DNA from: Timema cristinae
Taxonomy: Eukaryota; Arthropoda; Insecta; Phasmatodea; Timematidae
Assembly: GCA_039000515.1 (NCBI GenBank)
Contig: JBCFYV010000012.1
Coordinates: forward strand, 41,976,355-42,040,354
Length of the DNA stretch: 64,000 bases
Reading direction: 5' to 3'
The position numbers and the translations under genes are program-made. Under the pieces are notes generated by a model. The model ran no database searches and had not been told where the DNA came from. It worked only from the letters and a program-made list of their open reading frames with translations. Of this stretch, positions 48,179-60,514 are shown one piece after another (the first letter of the stretch is position 1; each line of letters begins with the position of its first letter).

Positions 48179-48340
48179 AAGAACATCGTACTGAGGCGGA
48201 ACAAGCTGACCGACGACATAAAATTAGTCAGATAAGTCTTAGATAAATTTATATTATTTTTTTAATTTAATTAATTAGATTTAAATAACTTTTTTTAAAT
48301 ATTTTATACTAATTAATTTTAGTAAATTTAGGAAGGGAAG

Positions 48341-50263
48341 ATGGCAGATTCAAATGATAATAGTGACGCTAGTAGCTGCTCTGATGCGATAGAATATGAA
48401 AATAGACCTAGGAATCAGTTAGGTCTAGAATAATCAGATGAGGAAATAAGAGAAAACCAACAGGACAATGAAGAGTAATTTGCAGAGGGAGAGAGAGACG
48501 ATAGGCCAGAAAAAGATACACAAAGAAATGTTTTAGTAGATTAGGAAGGACTAGAAAAGAATAGGGGACGAAAAATGGAGCAACCTGTAATAGATTTAAA
48601 TCAAATTATGAAAATGTTACAGCAAATGGCAGAGGATAGTAAAAAAGTAGCCAAGAAACTAAACAGGAAATAAAAGCAACTTATCAGAAAATAGATACAA
48701 ATATACAAGAAATTAATCAAATAATATATGCAAATACCCAAGCAATTAATCAAAAAATAGATGCAAATCAAACTAAACTTGAACAAATCAATAAAGAACT
48801 AAGTGCTAGAATAGAGTTAAGAAAGGAGTTTTGTGAGCAGAGATTTGGTTATTTAGAGCAAAAAATTGACTAATTAGAGACAGTTCATCTAAACTTAGTA
48901 GTACAGTTAAATGAGGTAGATAAAAAAGTAATAGAAGGGGAAAATTTAAAAAATTTTAAGCGGAAAAACAAGAAAATTTAAAAAGGGCCGATTATAATGG
49001 AACAGATTACGGCTAATGAAAATAAAATAGAAACAGTAGAACAAGAATCTATTAAAGGGTTAAAGGAAGTAGAAATTAAAGTTGGGAGTCTAGACCTTCA
49101 GGTAGAACACACAAAAACTAATGTTAAGGTAGTCCATCACAACCTTGAAAAATAAATAAACGAGGTAAAATCAGTACTTGGTTCTCAGAAAGACACGAAT
49201 AAAATTTTAATTAAAGAACAGATAGATGGGATCATTAATAAGGTGGTAGAAAAATTAGATAAAAAATTCACTGATTTTGCGGTTGAAAACCAAATTAATC
49301 TTGGAGAAGTTGGTAATTTACATGATACTACCAACCTATTTGTAAAAGGGCTAAGAGAAACGTCATTAGCACTTATTCCAAAATTTAAAGGAAAGAGAGG
49401 AAATATTTCAGCAGTACAGTACATAAACAAAGTAGAAAGAGTATTTAAAGGAGAAAAAATTATTGAAAAAGTCATTATCAGGTCTGGAAAATGAGGCAAA
49501 ATCTTGGGAAGATAATATAGATAATGAACGGGAAACATATGAACATGCAAGGGAAATATTTTTGGAAAAATATTGGTCTCAAAACATACAGGATGATTTT
49601 CTACAATTAATTTTCAATGGAAAGTATAACGACAAGGATGGTACTATGAGTGAATATTTCAATAAATTTGTGACACAGGCGAAATATTTGCGATACCCAG
49701 TAGTAGAGGATAGATTGATAGGTCTTCTAATGAATCATTTTTCAACTCCAGTACAAGACATTCTCATTAGCATAAATAAACAAAACATTAAAGAAGTAGA
49801 TAGAGTATTAATGGCATTTTACGATATACATCAAAGAAATCAAGTAATCAATGAGCAATCAAACAGGTATAATATTTATATGCATAGGCAATCATCACCC
49901 CCACAAATCAGAGAAATTAATAATGGACAAGACAGGCAGAGATATCAAAATAATTATCCAATGCCAGAGCAAAATAGAAGATATCCACATCCTAGTATAG
50001 AGTATCGACAGGATAGGAACCAAGGACCTTCGAGACAAATAGAGTATCAACATGATAGGAACCATGGACCTTCGATGCAAATAAATTCAAATGATAGACA
50101 AATTAATAGCAATAATAATGCAGGTCACCCCAGATTAACAACCAATCAAACACATCAACCTCCAAATTTAAATTTTGTACCACTATTTTCAGGGACATCA
50201 AATTTAAATGAGTATGTCTCACAAAAAATATTCGATCCAGGAGGCAGTCAAAGAAACATTTAA
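48341..50263 (+). pseudogene. Ty3/gypsy-like gag, broken; pol missing
   Basis: The ATG at 48341 (MADSNDNSDASS) opens an acidic N-terminus with several in-frame stops. A predicted coiled-coil follows (IDTNIQEINQIIYANTQ then AINQKIDANQTKLEQINKE), and then the capsid-like part: LIPKFKGKRGNISAVQYINK, and after a one-base frame change near 49463-49494, a segment with SWEDN, FLEKYWS, and MSEYFNKFVTQAKYL typical of retrotransposon gag. The last 266-codon frame ends with an Asn/Gln/Arg-rich tail holding three 'RQDRN.GPS' style repeats. No zinc knuckle is seen. No protease, RT or integrase follows, so this is a gag-only remnant or an incomplete insertion. Confidence 0.75.
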
Positions 50264-50854
50264 ATTTCGGATCATTTAAATGTAAAAATCAGAAGGAAGT
50301 TTAACTAAATATTTAAATTTTAAATAAGTAAAATAAGGGTAACTATAATTATTTAGTCGTAGTAAGAAATGTTAAAAGTATAAATTCTAAGAAAACATTC
50401 AACACACAAATTAAGCGAAGAATAAGTAACAATGCTTTTCTGAAAAAAGGTAGGGTGCGCATTTGTCAAGCCGCAACTACAGGAGTGACACTAATCCTTA
50501 TCTTTGTAAAAGTTAAAAGGGTTTTATTATTAACTTGTACACTATTCTCTAAAACAAGTTGTTAACTACTACGTCTTCGAAATAAGTTTGCAGGTTAACT
50601 TTTGTCTGGGAAGACGACAACAACAACAAAAAAACACTTAAAAATACGACATTTGTTTTAACCTTTATTCAAAAATAAAACGTCATTTGACATTTAGAAG
50701 GACAGTTACTTGAAGGGACAACGCAGAATAAATAATAATATTTCTTTATTACTAAGAGTCAAACCCGGTATATATACAAACATGAAGTCAAGTTTAAAAA
50801 TATAAATTCTGTACGAATCATATAAATTTCATTTGGATTTAAAATAGTTACAGG

Positions 50855-50911
<57 letters not shown>

Positions 50912-51395
50912 CAAATAGGGAAGGGGCATAAACCCTCGGGAAGCGTGCAAAAAGGTTAAGATCAGATAGGGTGAGGGATTGATTACATTTTGTCAACTAG
51001 TTAAGTTTTATGTGAGTAAATTTAAAGGATAATTTTCAGTTAATAAGAATTTAAATAGTTTCAGTTTAAGAAAAAATTAGGAAGTTAGATTAATTAATAG
51101 ACGATCTTGGAAATCAGAATAAATATATTATTTCACCAATGGTTCATTTTGTCAATGAGAATTAAAATATGAATATTAATATTTGTGTGGGGGGTCATTT
51201 TAATTAAATTAATTACATTTCAATAAATTCAACGATATTGATTTAAGATATTAAAGAAGTCACAAAGTAAGCTGATGAACTGAAGTAGAAGATTTAAGAT
51301 ATTTAAAGAAATTAATTTAAATATGCACTTGAGTAAGGTATTACAGTATGTTACTTTAATTTACTTTCCAAGAACGGCGTAGCCCACACATCTCA
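50264..51395. other. AT-rich sequence after gag, with a (TA)n tract
   Basis: No pol and no 3' LTR matching 47314-47868. A (TA) run of about 53 bp is at 50859-50911. The element's 3' boundary cannot be placed. Confidence 0.5.
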
Positions 51396-51690
51396 TTAAT
51401 TAATTTGAAAACCACTGAAACTCTTATTAGAGAATGACTCATACTGGAGAGGTACTTCCTCCTTACTCATATATTTGCCATCCAACATATTAATATTTTT
51501 CACGTGACATATCCTTTCCCACTTTGTCTTGGCTACAGGAAAAGTTAACCTGATGACATTGAACATAGAATCCGAACATATCATTCGGTAGAAACTTTGG
51601 ACGTCCATTAGTATCTTTTCAATGCAGGCTGGACAAAACCAACACAATTGAAGGTCTCTCTTGGACAAGACCTTGAAGAACTTAAGTCTT
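51396..51690 (-). CDS. possible exon or decayed gene, ends WFCPAC-like
   Basis: A minus-strand frame of about 97 codons with mixed composition unlike nearby AT-rich frames. Near the start it has LQLCWFCPACIEKIL, which resembles the last part of a PHD-type finger (W-x-CP-x-C). It continues CSDSMFNVIRLTFPV and ends at a TAA. The strand carries a pyrimidine-rich tract ending in CAG near 51880-51900. This could be the last exon of a host gene or ORF1-type sequence from a LINE. No ATG is in frame at the start. Function unknown. Confidence 0.3.
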
Positions 51691-53340
51691 CTTCAACCTC
51701 CTGACAAACCGTAAGGATTTATATTCTTTTGGAGAACATTTGAGAGACGATAAGCGACAGGCTGGTTCTAATATAAACTTTTAATGTACACAAAATATAT
51801 TGAACATGGAACAAATTACCGTAGACATAGAGGTATTATAGATTATTCAAAATTTTATAGGAGAAGTGTTCCTTTAAGAAGCACCTGAAGAAAAAGAAAA
51901 TACTTTTGTAATTAATTATTTACTCTTAGTTAAACTTTAGTTTAAGATATGTGTTGCCTTTGCAGTGTCTTCATAGTGTATTGCCATTACTTTGTTAAAT
52001 GAGTCCTCCTAACAGTGCACTAGCAATTCTGGTGTAACTGCTAATTTATTAAAAGGGGGCATAACAGCGTTTGTGACATTCAACATTTTAAATTACCTTT
52101 GTATTTTTATAACAAAAAAATTACCTTACGCAACATATTAAAGCATAGTTTCACATAAAAATCATTGCAAAAACTCTCTTATACTATGGAATGAGAGTAC
52201 AACGTCCCATAAGACATAAGAAGATCTAAATAATACCCTTAGAAAGCTCAGAACCAAGAATTTGATCACAAGAGACCTCAGGCAATCTACCAGTCATTCC
52301 GAGTGACTAGAGCTGATGAGGTCAATGCTGGTCTGAATAGATCCTACGCAAGCCAGTTGTTATGAAACATTCTCTGTTAACTAACATGTATATCCGCCTG
52401 TGCCAAGATAAAAACTAGACTTATTTTTCGATGAACGATTATTTCTGAAACTCGGCAAAGGAATATTCGCAGAGCACACAGGCAAGGTATCCATGAATAA
52501 CTCGCAAATATGTATCCAGGTCAAGGATATCTAATAATGATCCAATTTCATTTACTCCTATATACTTCTTCTGTAAAACAACCTCTTTCATGGCTGAAGG
52601 AGAAAGCTATTATAGCTCTAAAAGTGACCTGACTGATAAACTTGATGACTGTGTTAGAGACTAGTTTGAAGCGACATACAGAACTTACATATTCATAGGC
52701 ACCCCCACTTTTTAATAATTTGTTGTCAGTTAATATTTTATATATTTAAGATTTTGGCATCCATCATTTTGCTGAGAAATTTGAACCCACCTAAACAGTT
52801 AATGAGACCCGCTTATAAGTAAAATATCTGCAAAACTTTATCATAGAGGCGACTGTTATGACAGTTTGCACTACGGGAAATGTATTGTGATACCAAGAAT
52901 ACACATGAGTCCATTAGACCTGCCATTCCACTTTAAATACATGTATCTTCATGTCAAGGCTTTATATGCGATGAGCATAACACATCTCAAGGACAAACCC
53001 TGAAAATGGCAGGCACTGCTCTCCGTGGCAACATCTATACGAGTATGTGGACATGTAATGTGTTCCCATGATGGTTCTAGCAGCAGCCTGTAACAGTTCA
53101 CTCCTGTTGATAAAATCACTAACGTTGTTTACAATGAGGTATTGCTTTACATTTTATAACTATATTTCCTTCAATTAATACAAATATTCCGTGTGTCTGG
53201 TCTTAAAACCGAAATAATTACATTACATTATGTTTTTTGACTCTGAAATTTCATCTTTTATCAACGGCAAAGTTTTCATCCTGGTAATTTATACATAATA
53301 CGTTGCGTGCTTTTTCCTTGCTACAGAAAATTAAAAACTC
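51691..53340. other. mostly unique sequence, nothing recognised
   Basis: No supported gene or repeat. Confidence 0.4.
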
Positions 53341-53344
53341 GGAT

Positions 53345-53610
53345 TCTGAAAATTGAAAAATGACACCTGGACACGGGAGTTGAACCCGGGACTATTGGAT
53401 TAGTACGCCAATGCTCTGACCACTGATATGTCCAGGAATCGTCCGGTGCCCAGGGTCAATCTTCACTAATATTTTAAGACAGATACTATGATGGACGTGC
53501 TGTTATTGTCGGCTACACCAAATATGTGATTTTATTAAGATCACGAGCTATCACATAACGTAGCCATATTTGACTCAGTAATTGGCTTCTTACTGCCATT
53601 AGTACAAATA
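53345..53610 (-). repeat. tRNA-like repeat, type C, best copy
   Basis: On the minus strand the first 75 bases fold like a tRNA: 7-bp acceptor CCTGGAC/GTCCAGG, D-arm text ATCAGTGGTCAGAGC, anticodon stem ATTGG/CCAAT, T-arm CGGGTTCAACTCCCG. A body follows with 'gatcttaataaaatcacata'-type text. It has no CCA and is one of several copies, so it is a tRNA-derived repeat, not a gene. Confidence 0.75.
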
Positions 53611-53699
53611 TTATAACTGTAAAGTATTGCAGATTTAAGAATCAAATATCCTAAGCTATTATTTATGCTTTTAATGGTGAGGATTATTCCATCTAGATA

Positions 53700-53845
53700 T
53701 CATAATCCAAAAATTGAAAAATTACACCTAGACATGGGAATAGAACCCGGGACCTTTGCCTTAGTACGCCTATGCTCTATCCACTGAGCTATCCAGGATT
53801 CGTCCTATGCCTAGGTTCATCTCATATTTATAAATATGAGTGATG
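53700..53845 (-). repeat. tRNA-like repeat, type C
   Basis: acacctagacatgggaatag, aacccgggacc, 'ctctatccactgagctatcc' and aggattcgtcc. It lies about 360 bp from the previous copy in the same orientation. Confidence 0.78.
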
Positions 53846-54019
53846 ACCACGGGCAATGGCTCTCAGTGCATGCGGCTGGGATTTGAGCCACACGATATCG
53901 ATGCACTTCAGATACGGGCTAGGTTTGCCTAATTTGTTTGGATAGAGATCGATATTTTATCATTTTAGGGTTTACCTCCTTAAAATGAGTATTTATAACG
54001 ACGTTTGTGACACCTCAAA

Positions 54020-54150
54020 AGCCCTATTCTCAGTGTATGAGTGGTCTATGTCGTTAGACTTGCGATGTACTTGATCGTCATTGACTGGGAAGTCTTGGGA
54101 TTCATTTACCAGGAGTGTTAACTGATGGTGCATATTCATAAATGAATTAT
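54020..54150 (+). mobile_element. tRNA-derived SINE head, type D-like
   Basis: ctcagtgtatgagtggtcta, then a B-box-like cttgggattcatttacc. The body is not clear. Confidence 0.45.
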
Positions 54151-55389
54151 CACTGTTATTTTCATGTTCCCTCTTCTATAATTCAGCAACATTTAATATA
54201 AGTATCAATATTCATCCCTACCACTTTAATAATTTAATAATTCTCATCATGTTTAACGTATAAATTTAATAAAATAACTATAAAAATTGATATAGTTTGT
54301 TTAATGAAATAAAGACCAATTTTTTCATTGCTTGTGAGGGTAATGTCAAGTTTAAAATCCCTAAATCGTGTAATTAACTTTGTTTTTATGAATGGTTTCC
54401 CACTCTCTTTCAAAGCAAATGTTTATGCATATCCTCTTATTTATATATTCATCTCTAAGCCATTATTATAGTAACATATTTATAGACCAAACAAATAGTA
54501 AGGCACGTTGCAAGAACAATACTAAGTAAAAACCTCTTCGATAAATTACTAAGCTGTAGAAAGGGTATGAAGCGGAAAGGCGAGTTAACGACACGAATAA
54601 CCTCACTTCTGTATTCTATTACCACCGACGTGAAACTTTGTTGCTCGAAAAAGTGTGGAAATGTTCAGAGAGGTGAAAAATGGAAAAATCAAAAAAAATC
54701 GAACCTCGTAAATAAAATTCACCTACCTTTCTTATGTTGTCCTTACTATTGTATTGTGTCCTAAATACATTGTCTGTCTACTATACGTAATTATTCTATA
54801 ATTACGTCCACCCTATTTCCCATATATGTAATACAACACATCCATGTTTGTCAGTATGTGTGCTTGTGTGTTTATTTTCTTTAGCACCATGCCAAAGTGT
54901 TAAGGGTGAGAGAGAGATATACCTGCATTTTTGTCGAAAGATAGTGTGAAATATATTTTCATAAATTAAAGGAGCCTTAAATACAGCTGGGACTAGAAAC
55001 CCTTACCTTCACTCACTAGAAAAACCAACAAAACTAGAGTGACGTGTCTCTTTAAATGCCCAACGATGTGAATTTTAGCTAGTCAATAAATCTAGAAAAA
55101 GCTTTGACCTTAAACTGGTACTTTTTTCGCACGTCTTCTGAGTTATATTTTCATCCAGGAAAGTGTTTTGAGATAATGATTGAGTGGAATTTATAAAACC
55201 GAAAATTTTTAGACATGTTTCAAGATTTAAAAATAATTAATATTTAGTATTTCATTTTAAATTTAATAAAATCAGCATATCTTTTTAGTAATGGTTAACC
55301 ATTCAAATTCCCGACTTGAACTAGTTTAAAATATTTCATAACACAGACAAGACATATTTTATAAAATTCTTTTTAATAATGGTTAATTG
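54151..55389. other. AT-rich sequence, nothing recognised
   Basis: No supported gene; a 65-codon frame at 54567-54764 has no domain. Confidence 0.4.
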
Positions 55390-55419
55390 TATTTTATTTA
55401 CAGTATGATTTTTTTCGTA

Positions 55420-55690
55420 CTCTCCAATGACATAAATAATACTACACAATCGGTTTTTACTCTCTTAAGACATAATTAATACAACACAGTCAGTTTATAT
55501 AGCGGACTCTCTGAAGAAATGATTAATACCACATGGCTGGTTAATAAAGCGTAGTCTCTGAGGATATATTTAATGCCACACAGTCAGTTAATACAGCTTT
55601 CTCTGAAGAAATGATTAATACTATATGGCCGGTTAATATAGCGTAGTCTCTGAGGATATATTTAATGCCACACAGTCAGTTAATACAGCT
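55420..55690 (+). repeat. 46/92-bp tandem repeat
   Basis: Two half-units alternate. One has tctctgaagaaatgattaat and atggctggttaata. The other has tctgaggatatatttaatgc and 'cacacagtcagttaataca'. Together they form a 92-bp unit present at least twice, with older half-units upstream. Confidence 0.85.
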
Positions 55691-56020
55691 TACTTTTGAG
55701 AACTTAATGTTAAAATGTTTAATTAATTCCAATATAAACTATGTTAAGGGAATTTAAATATTTTCAAAAAGTTTTAATGATCGGGTTTATGGTTAAAAAC
55801 AAATCACTTATTATCAAGTTGAACATTTAATCACTCTAAATTAAAAAAAAAATTAGTATAAAAATAAAATTTAAAAATTTAAATACACTTTTAAAATTTG
55901 TGAGAGTTGATCATACAAATGTTTTAATGTTCAATCTAAAATAGCAGGTGGGATCAGAGATGTTTGATATTTTAAAAATAGCAACTTAACTTCCAATGTT
56001 TGGTTTTAGAAGGTATTTGT
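55691..56020. other. AT-rich spacer, nothing recognised
   Basis: No supported feature. Confidence 0.4.
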
Positions 56021-56024
56021 AATC

Positions 56025-56220
56025 TATATTGGTGGGCATGGGGACTAAGGCATCAAACTAGTCTAGTTTTGTTTGTTGTTGACGTGGATATCGAGTCTCT
56101 AGTCTCAATCAAGTGTAGCCAACTAAGGGTGGTTTATCCTAGATGTTTTCACTATCTTGCTTCACTTAAATGTGGGTACATATCCTCTAAACTCTATCTT
56201 CCTCATACATAGGCTTATTT
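56025..56220 (+). mobile_element. tRNA-derived SINE, type D-like, degenerate
   Basis: Head trace gggcatggggactaaggcat; after the promoter region, 'actaagggtggtttatccta' and 'ttcacttaaatgtgggtaca' match the type D/B body. Confidence 0.5.
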
Positions 56221-56894
56221 AAAGTGCTTGATAGTCTAGAAAGATGGTAGGATGTGATTAAAAAACTATTAATCATAATAATGGAGTATAAAATAAAATG
56301 TTGAAAGAATAATTTCAAATTATATCATGTTAGCATCCAAACCCGATTCAAGGACAAATCAGATTGGATTAGAACGAATTGATTCATCTTAAGAACCTCA
56401 GGATGTATTAGTTTAGCATAGTTTAAATTCGTTAATTCTGAAATGTTGGCCTAGCTCATAGGATAAATTAGTATGACTTACAATTTTATTAGGCCAAAAC
56501 AAGTTAATGTTATATTAGGTTAGGTTATGTTAGCTGATAACATTTGCATACAAACTGTGAATGAGGAAACCTGTCCAAGTTCAATTCGTCGTATGGGTTC
56601 AGAATAGTGAAAACACTACTGTCTAAAATACCAGGCTATATTGGTTTATCCTACAAGCAGCAGGATGTATCATATCGGCCTAGTCCGAACTAGTTTGTCC
56701 TGGAATCGGGCTTGGACTGTAACATATACATTAAAATATAATCAAAATTTTAGGAGGAATATAATTTTTTTATTATATAATTTGGTATCTGCCTACATTA
56801 TAATATATTCAACTCATCTTTGCAAAACAAACTTAAATAAACTTATTCCAGTCTGATGATTGAATTTAAACTGTTTTACTAGTTTTGAGATTCT

Positions 56895-57285
56895 TAAATC
56901 GTAAAATGACAATAGGACGTGGAATTTGAGGGAGAGACCTTAGGCTTGGTATGTCAATGCTCTTACCACTGAGCTATTCAGGTGCCCATGGTCATTATTT
57001 ACTTATATGATATATCTTAGCCTGTGATAGATGTGTGCAAATTATCAGATACACATGTATGATCAATTAAGATCACAAGTTATAAGATAATTAATTTTGG
57101 CCATCTTCAACTCTGGAGAGCTGAAAATTGTGCAATTAAAATTTTACGAATACGCATATCGTGATGGAATAAATAGGCAAGCTATTGTATCTGTTAATTA
57201 TGGTTATAGCCCTGTCTAAATATCATATTCTTTAAATTGAAAAATTACACTTTTACACGTGAATTGATCCCGGGACAGTTGGCTT
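56895..57285 (-). repeat. tRNA-like repeat, type C, one and a bit units
   Basis: 'ctcttaccactgagctattc' at 56960 begins one unit. Its body runs through gatcacaagttataagataa and 'catatcgtgatgg' to a second, cut-off unit at 57235-57285 (ttgaaaaattacac, gatcccgggac). Confidence 0.7.
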
Positions 57286-57329
57286 ATGTTGCCCATTCAT
57301 GAGGCGATATATATGAATCAATCTGGTTT

Positions 57330-57900
57330 GCAATGTGATTGCTGTAAAATTTCCAGCGGATCGGTTTCACCCATTAACGGGGCGAATATACAATCAATTT
57401 GTTGTCAAGCGAGATTTTCCTCTATCTTCTTTCCATCAGTTCAAGTTAAACGTTTGTGAGGGCAAATACTATCAATTAGTGCAGTTTAGTACCATGTTAT
57501 TTGGTGTTTATAAGGTAGTACTTGTTATGGTGGATGTCTTTGTAAAGTAACTGTAAATTTGTAAAGTGAATGTTTTTTTAAATATTTTGATGAATAATGA
57601 ACAAAACTCACTGTCAAAAAACAAAACTGAAATAATAGTAAATTCATTTAACTATTATAACCAACTTGCACTAACACAACCAATTGTAGGGAAATCAACA
57701 TGTGTAAACCAAGACAGAAAACAAAACAAATCAAAACATGTTGTGTGCTCATGCGCACATCTAGCAGATTGGCAATCAGGCCGAATTCATCCATACAATG
57801 TGTTACCACTGCGCAATCTTCTTCTAATTGCCAGAGAAGTTAATTGAATTGACGGTCCAGACCATCAACAAAATATGTCTCAGGCAATATGATTGCCTTT
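57330..57900 (+). other. two adjacent open frames, unknown
   Basis: Frames 57335-57550 (MIAVKFPADRFHP) and 57566-57847 are in the same orientation, separated by 15 bases. The second has CSCAHLADWQSGRIHPYNVL, and a further frame downstream reads LPTDEEIFEKFGQ. Composition looks like decayed coding sequence inserted between type C repeats. I do not recognise a family. Confidence 0.3.
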
Positions 57901-57989
57901 GCCCACTGACGAGGAAATATTTGAGAAATTTGGTCAAAAGCGATTAGATTGACAACCAGATTGCTTCAAGATTGCATCGTCAATGGGCC

Positions 57990-58215
57990 CCTTTAAAACG
58001 CCAATGCTCTAACCGCTGAGATACCCAGGGATCGTCCCATGCTCATGGTCATTATTCACTCATATTCTAAAGCAGAGTCTGAGTAATTATTGATATAGCC
58101 GCATTTCAATTTACAGAATATGATATTTAGATATGGCTTTATTCTTAATTGGCCAATATAATAGCGTGGCTAATTAATACATTATGATATGCACATTCGG
58201 TTGGTTGTTATTGTA
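57990..58215 (-). repeat. tRNA-like repeat, type C
   Basis: 'aatgctctaaccgctgagat', acccagggatcgtcccatgc, then 'atgatatttagatatggctt' and 'atgatatgcacattcggttg'. Confidence 0.7.
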
Positions 58216-58359
58216 CTATTGGCAGCATGGCCCCCACAAAGGTGGGCTTACGGAGCTCTAGCCAGGGTGGGAAGGTCTTTACCATTCATAAATATTAAAA
58301 TTTCCCCCCTTAAAAATGTTAACTTTCACTCTAGGTAGTAACATGTATAAAGTTCTGTT

Positions 58360-58830
58360 GATGACAATGTTTTGATACAAAATATTAGCAAGTATTGACA
58401 AGGACGTTGTCATACAAAGTAAAGGAATATCCCTTAATGTCGAGACCTCACTTATAAGAGACTTAGTGCAAGAGATGCAGTACTTACGTGACTCATGGAA
58501 AAGTGTTAATCAAGAGGTAAAAGTAATTGCTGAAGCAGTAGGAGTGCAACTCCAATTTCCCAAAAACAGAAAATTTAAAAAAGATGCTAAATAAGATTTC
58601 AGAATTTCCGTAGTTTAACCAGTATTGGATTTTTTAATCAATAATTTAAAGACAAGATTTGAAGCAGCAGATACCATATGTGAATTATTCTCACCCATTT
58701 TGAACTTCCAGAACTTATACGATGGTCAACCTACCAAAAAAGCGTCGAAACTTTTAAATACATATGAGAAAAATCTATCATAAGATTTATTGCACGAAGT
58801 CCTAGATCTTAAAAGTATTCACAGGACGGT
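58360..58830 (+). pseudogene. hAT/ZMYM1-like transposase fragment
   Basis: The plus strand reads MRDLVQEMQYLRDSWKSV-like text, then IAEAVGVQLQFPKNRKFKK, a stop, then PVLDFLINNLKTRFEAADT and LFSPILNFQNLYDG. This fits the central part of hAT-derived ZMYM1-like transposases, where an 'ARRFGV...PR...' segment precedes 'YLDFLISQLETRF'. Stops occur at least three times. Zinc finger, catalytic aspartates and the C-terminal dimerisation region are not seen. It is not obviously part of the 18.6-kb hAT copy. Confidence 0.6.
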
Positions 58831-59464
58831 TTTCGTACTGTAAGGGGCCCGATTAGACTTCTGAACTCAATTCACGAAAAAAAAATAAAAAAAAATTGCA
58901 AGGTATATTTGCTATCTTCCTCGCCATTAATCTGTTTTGTGATTGTTTCTTCAGCTTAAAGATCGTTCAGCAGACTGGCAAATTCATTGAAAACGTGGTA
59001 GCGAAACACCACTGGTCAAGAACGTCTTAATCATCTAGCATTTTGTGCATCGAAAATGATTTAAACAAGTTTAATTTACTTAAGATATTGAAAAATTAGT
59101 GTCAACAAAAGCTAGAAAATATACTTTGAGATCATATTTATATTATTGAAAGTTTTTTATGTAAATTCATATAGGTTTTTTAAATAATATAAATATTTAT
59201 TTTGTGATATCATTTAAACTGACTTAATTATCCTAAATCCTGTAGAGTGTAAAGCATCACACTTCCGTTAACCTTAGCAGAATTGGGGGGGGGGGGGGGG
59301 CACGCCAAATATAGTGGCCTGGGGGCCCACTCCAGGATGTGAGTGCCATGATTGGCAGCATAAAGCCCTCCCAAGGCAAAGATGGCAGTGTTTTCTGATA
59401 TATTGTTATCTCAATTGATCTTTGGTATGTAGTTGACAAATTTCACACTTCCATCTCATATTCT
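58831..59464. other. AT-rich sequence with a G16 run
   Basis: 59285-59300 is an uninterrupted run of 16 G. No gene is seen; the 60-codon frame over it owes its prolines to this run. Confidence 0.5.
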
Positions 59465-59685
59465 GCCTTAAAATATGAGTGAGGAATGACCCGGGTCACG
59501 GAACGACACCTCAGTGATTAGAGCATTGATATACTAAGCCAAGTATCCCAGGTTCGATTCCTGTGTTCAGGTGTCACTTTTAAATTTACATAATATGATA
59601 TTTGAATGTGGTTATAACCGTTATTAACAAATATAAAAGCTTGGCTGCTTAATCCATCATAATATTTTTGTGCTTATGTGGATGC
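59465..59685 (+). repeat. tRNA-like repeat, type C, plus strand
   Basis: 'gacacctcagtgattagagc', 'ccaggttcgattcctgtgtt', caggtgtcactttt, then 'atatgatatttgaatgtggt'. Confidence 0.78.
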
Positions 59686-60300
59686 GTCCCAGATGATGGC
59701 TTTTGTAACTATATCCGAAACTTCTGAAATGACTATTCCCATAACTTGGTTCAAGTCTGAAAACATTAATTCTAATTAAGTACGAGATCCTAAAGCCTTC
59801 AAAACAAATTCAAGGTGTATGTAGATAGTAAATGTTCATTAACCATTATTTCCTTAATGTTAATGTCCCTGCAACATACAACATTATACCCCAAGCATAG
59901 TATTGTGCTAACCTTTATATAAATTCTTTATTCGGTGTCCCACATAGTAAGTTATTTTTCTTATTGAATATTTCGCGCTGGCAACAAAGTTGATTACAAA
60001 ATAATTTTTTATCGAAAGACTTCAGGAGGGAGTTTGACACGTAAAACTCAACCGTCTTAAAGAGAAAAGCAAAAAATACAAAAAGAAAGAAAAGAAAGCT
60101 CAGAATGAGTAAAGGACATATGGTTAAAACCAGCTATAAAATGAAAAAGATTCACAATGGTAGACATTGATAGTAAACGCCAAGCTGGTCTAGTGGTTGA
60201 AGAGATAAAGAAAAAGCTTGTACAATAAATTCACTAACCATAGAAGAAAATAAGATTGACTTGTTCTTTAGGTTACATAAAAAACCGGATCAAGCTGTAT
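59686..60300. other. AT-rich spacer, nothing recognised
   Basis: No supported feature. Confidence 0.4.
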
Positions 60301-60304
60301 ACTC

Positions 60305-60503
60305 GTAGATTGAAAAGAGACACCTAAACATGGGTTTTGTACCTGGGAACCTTGGCTTAGCACGCTAATATAGTATCACTGAGCTAAACAGGATAAATCC
60401 CGAGCCCAGGGTAATTCTTCACTCATAGTTTAAGGTAATCTTTGATGAACATGTGGAAATAATTGATATCACCATCACCACCTATTAAGGGTTTTATCTG
60501 CCC
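60305..60503 (-). repeat. tRNA-like repeat, type C, interrupted by a SINE
   Basis: gacacctaaacatgggtttt, 'tatcactgagctaaacagga', then 'cccagggtaattcttcactc'. A type B SINE begins just after. Confidence 0.65.
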
Positions 60504-60514
60504 TAAAATATTAG

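Noticed and set aside
53360..53437. Possible true tRNA gene
   Set aside because: It folds well, but near copies occur many times nearby with the same flanking body, stems are imperfect in most, and the anticodon loop length varies. A tRNA-derived repeat fits better.
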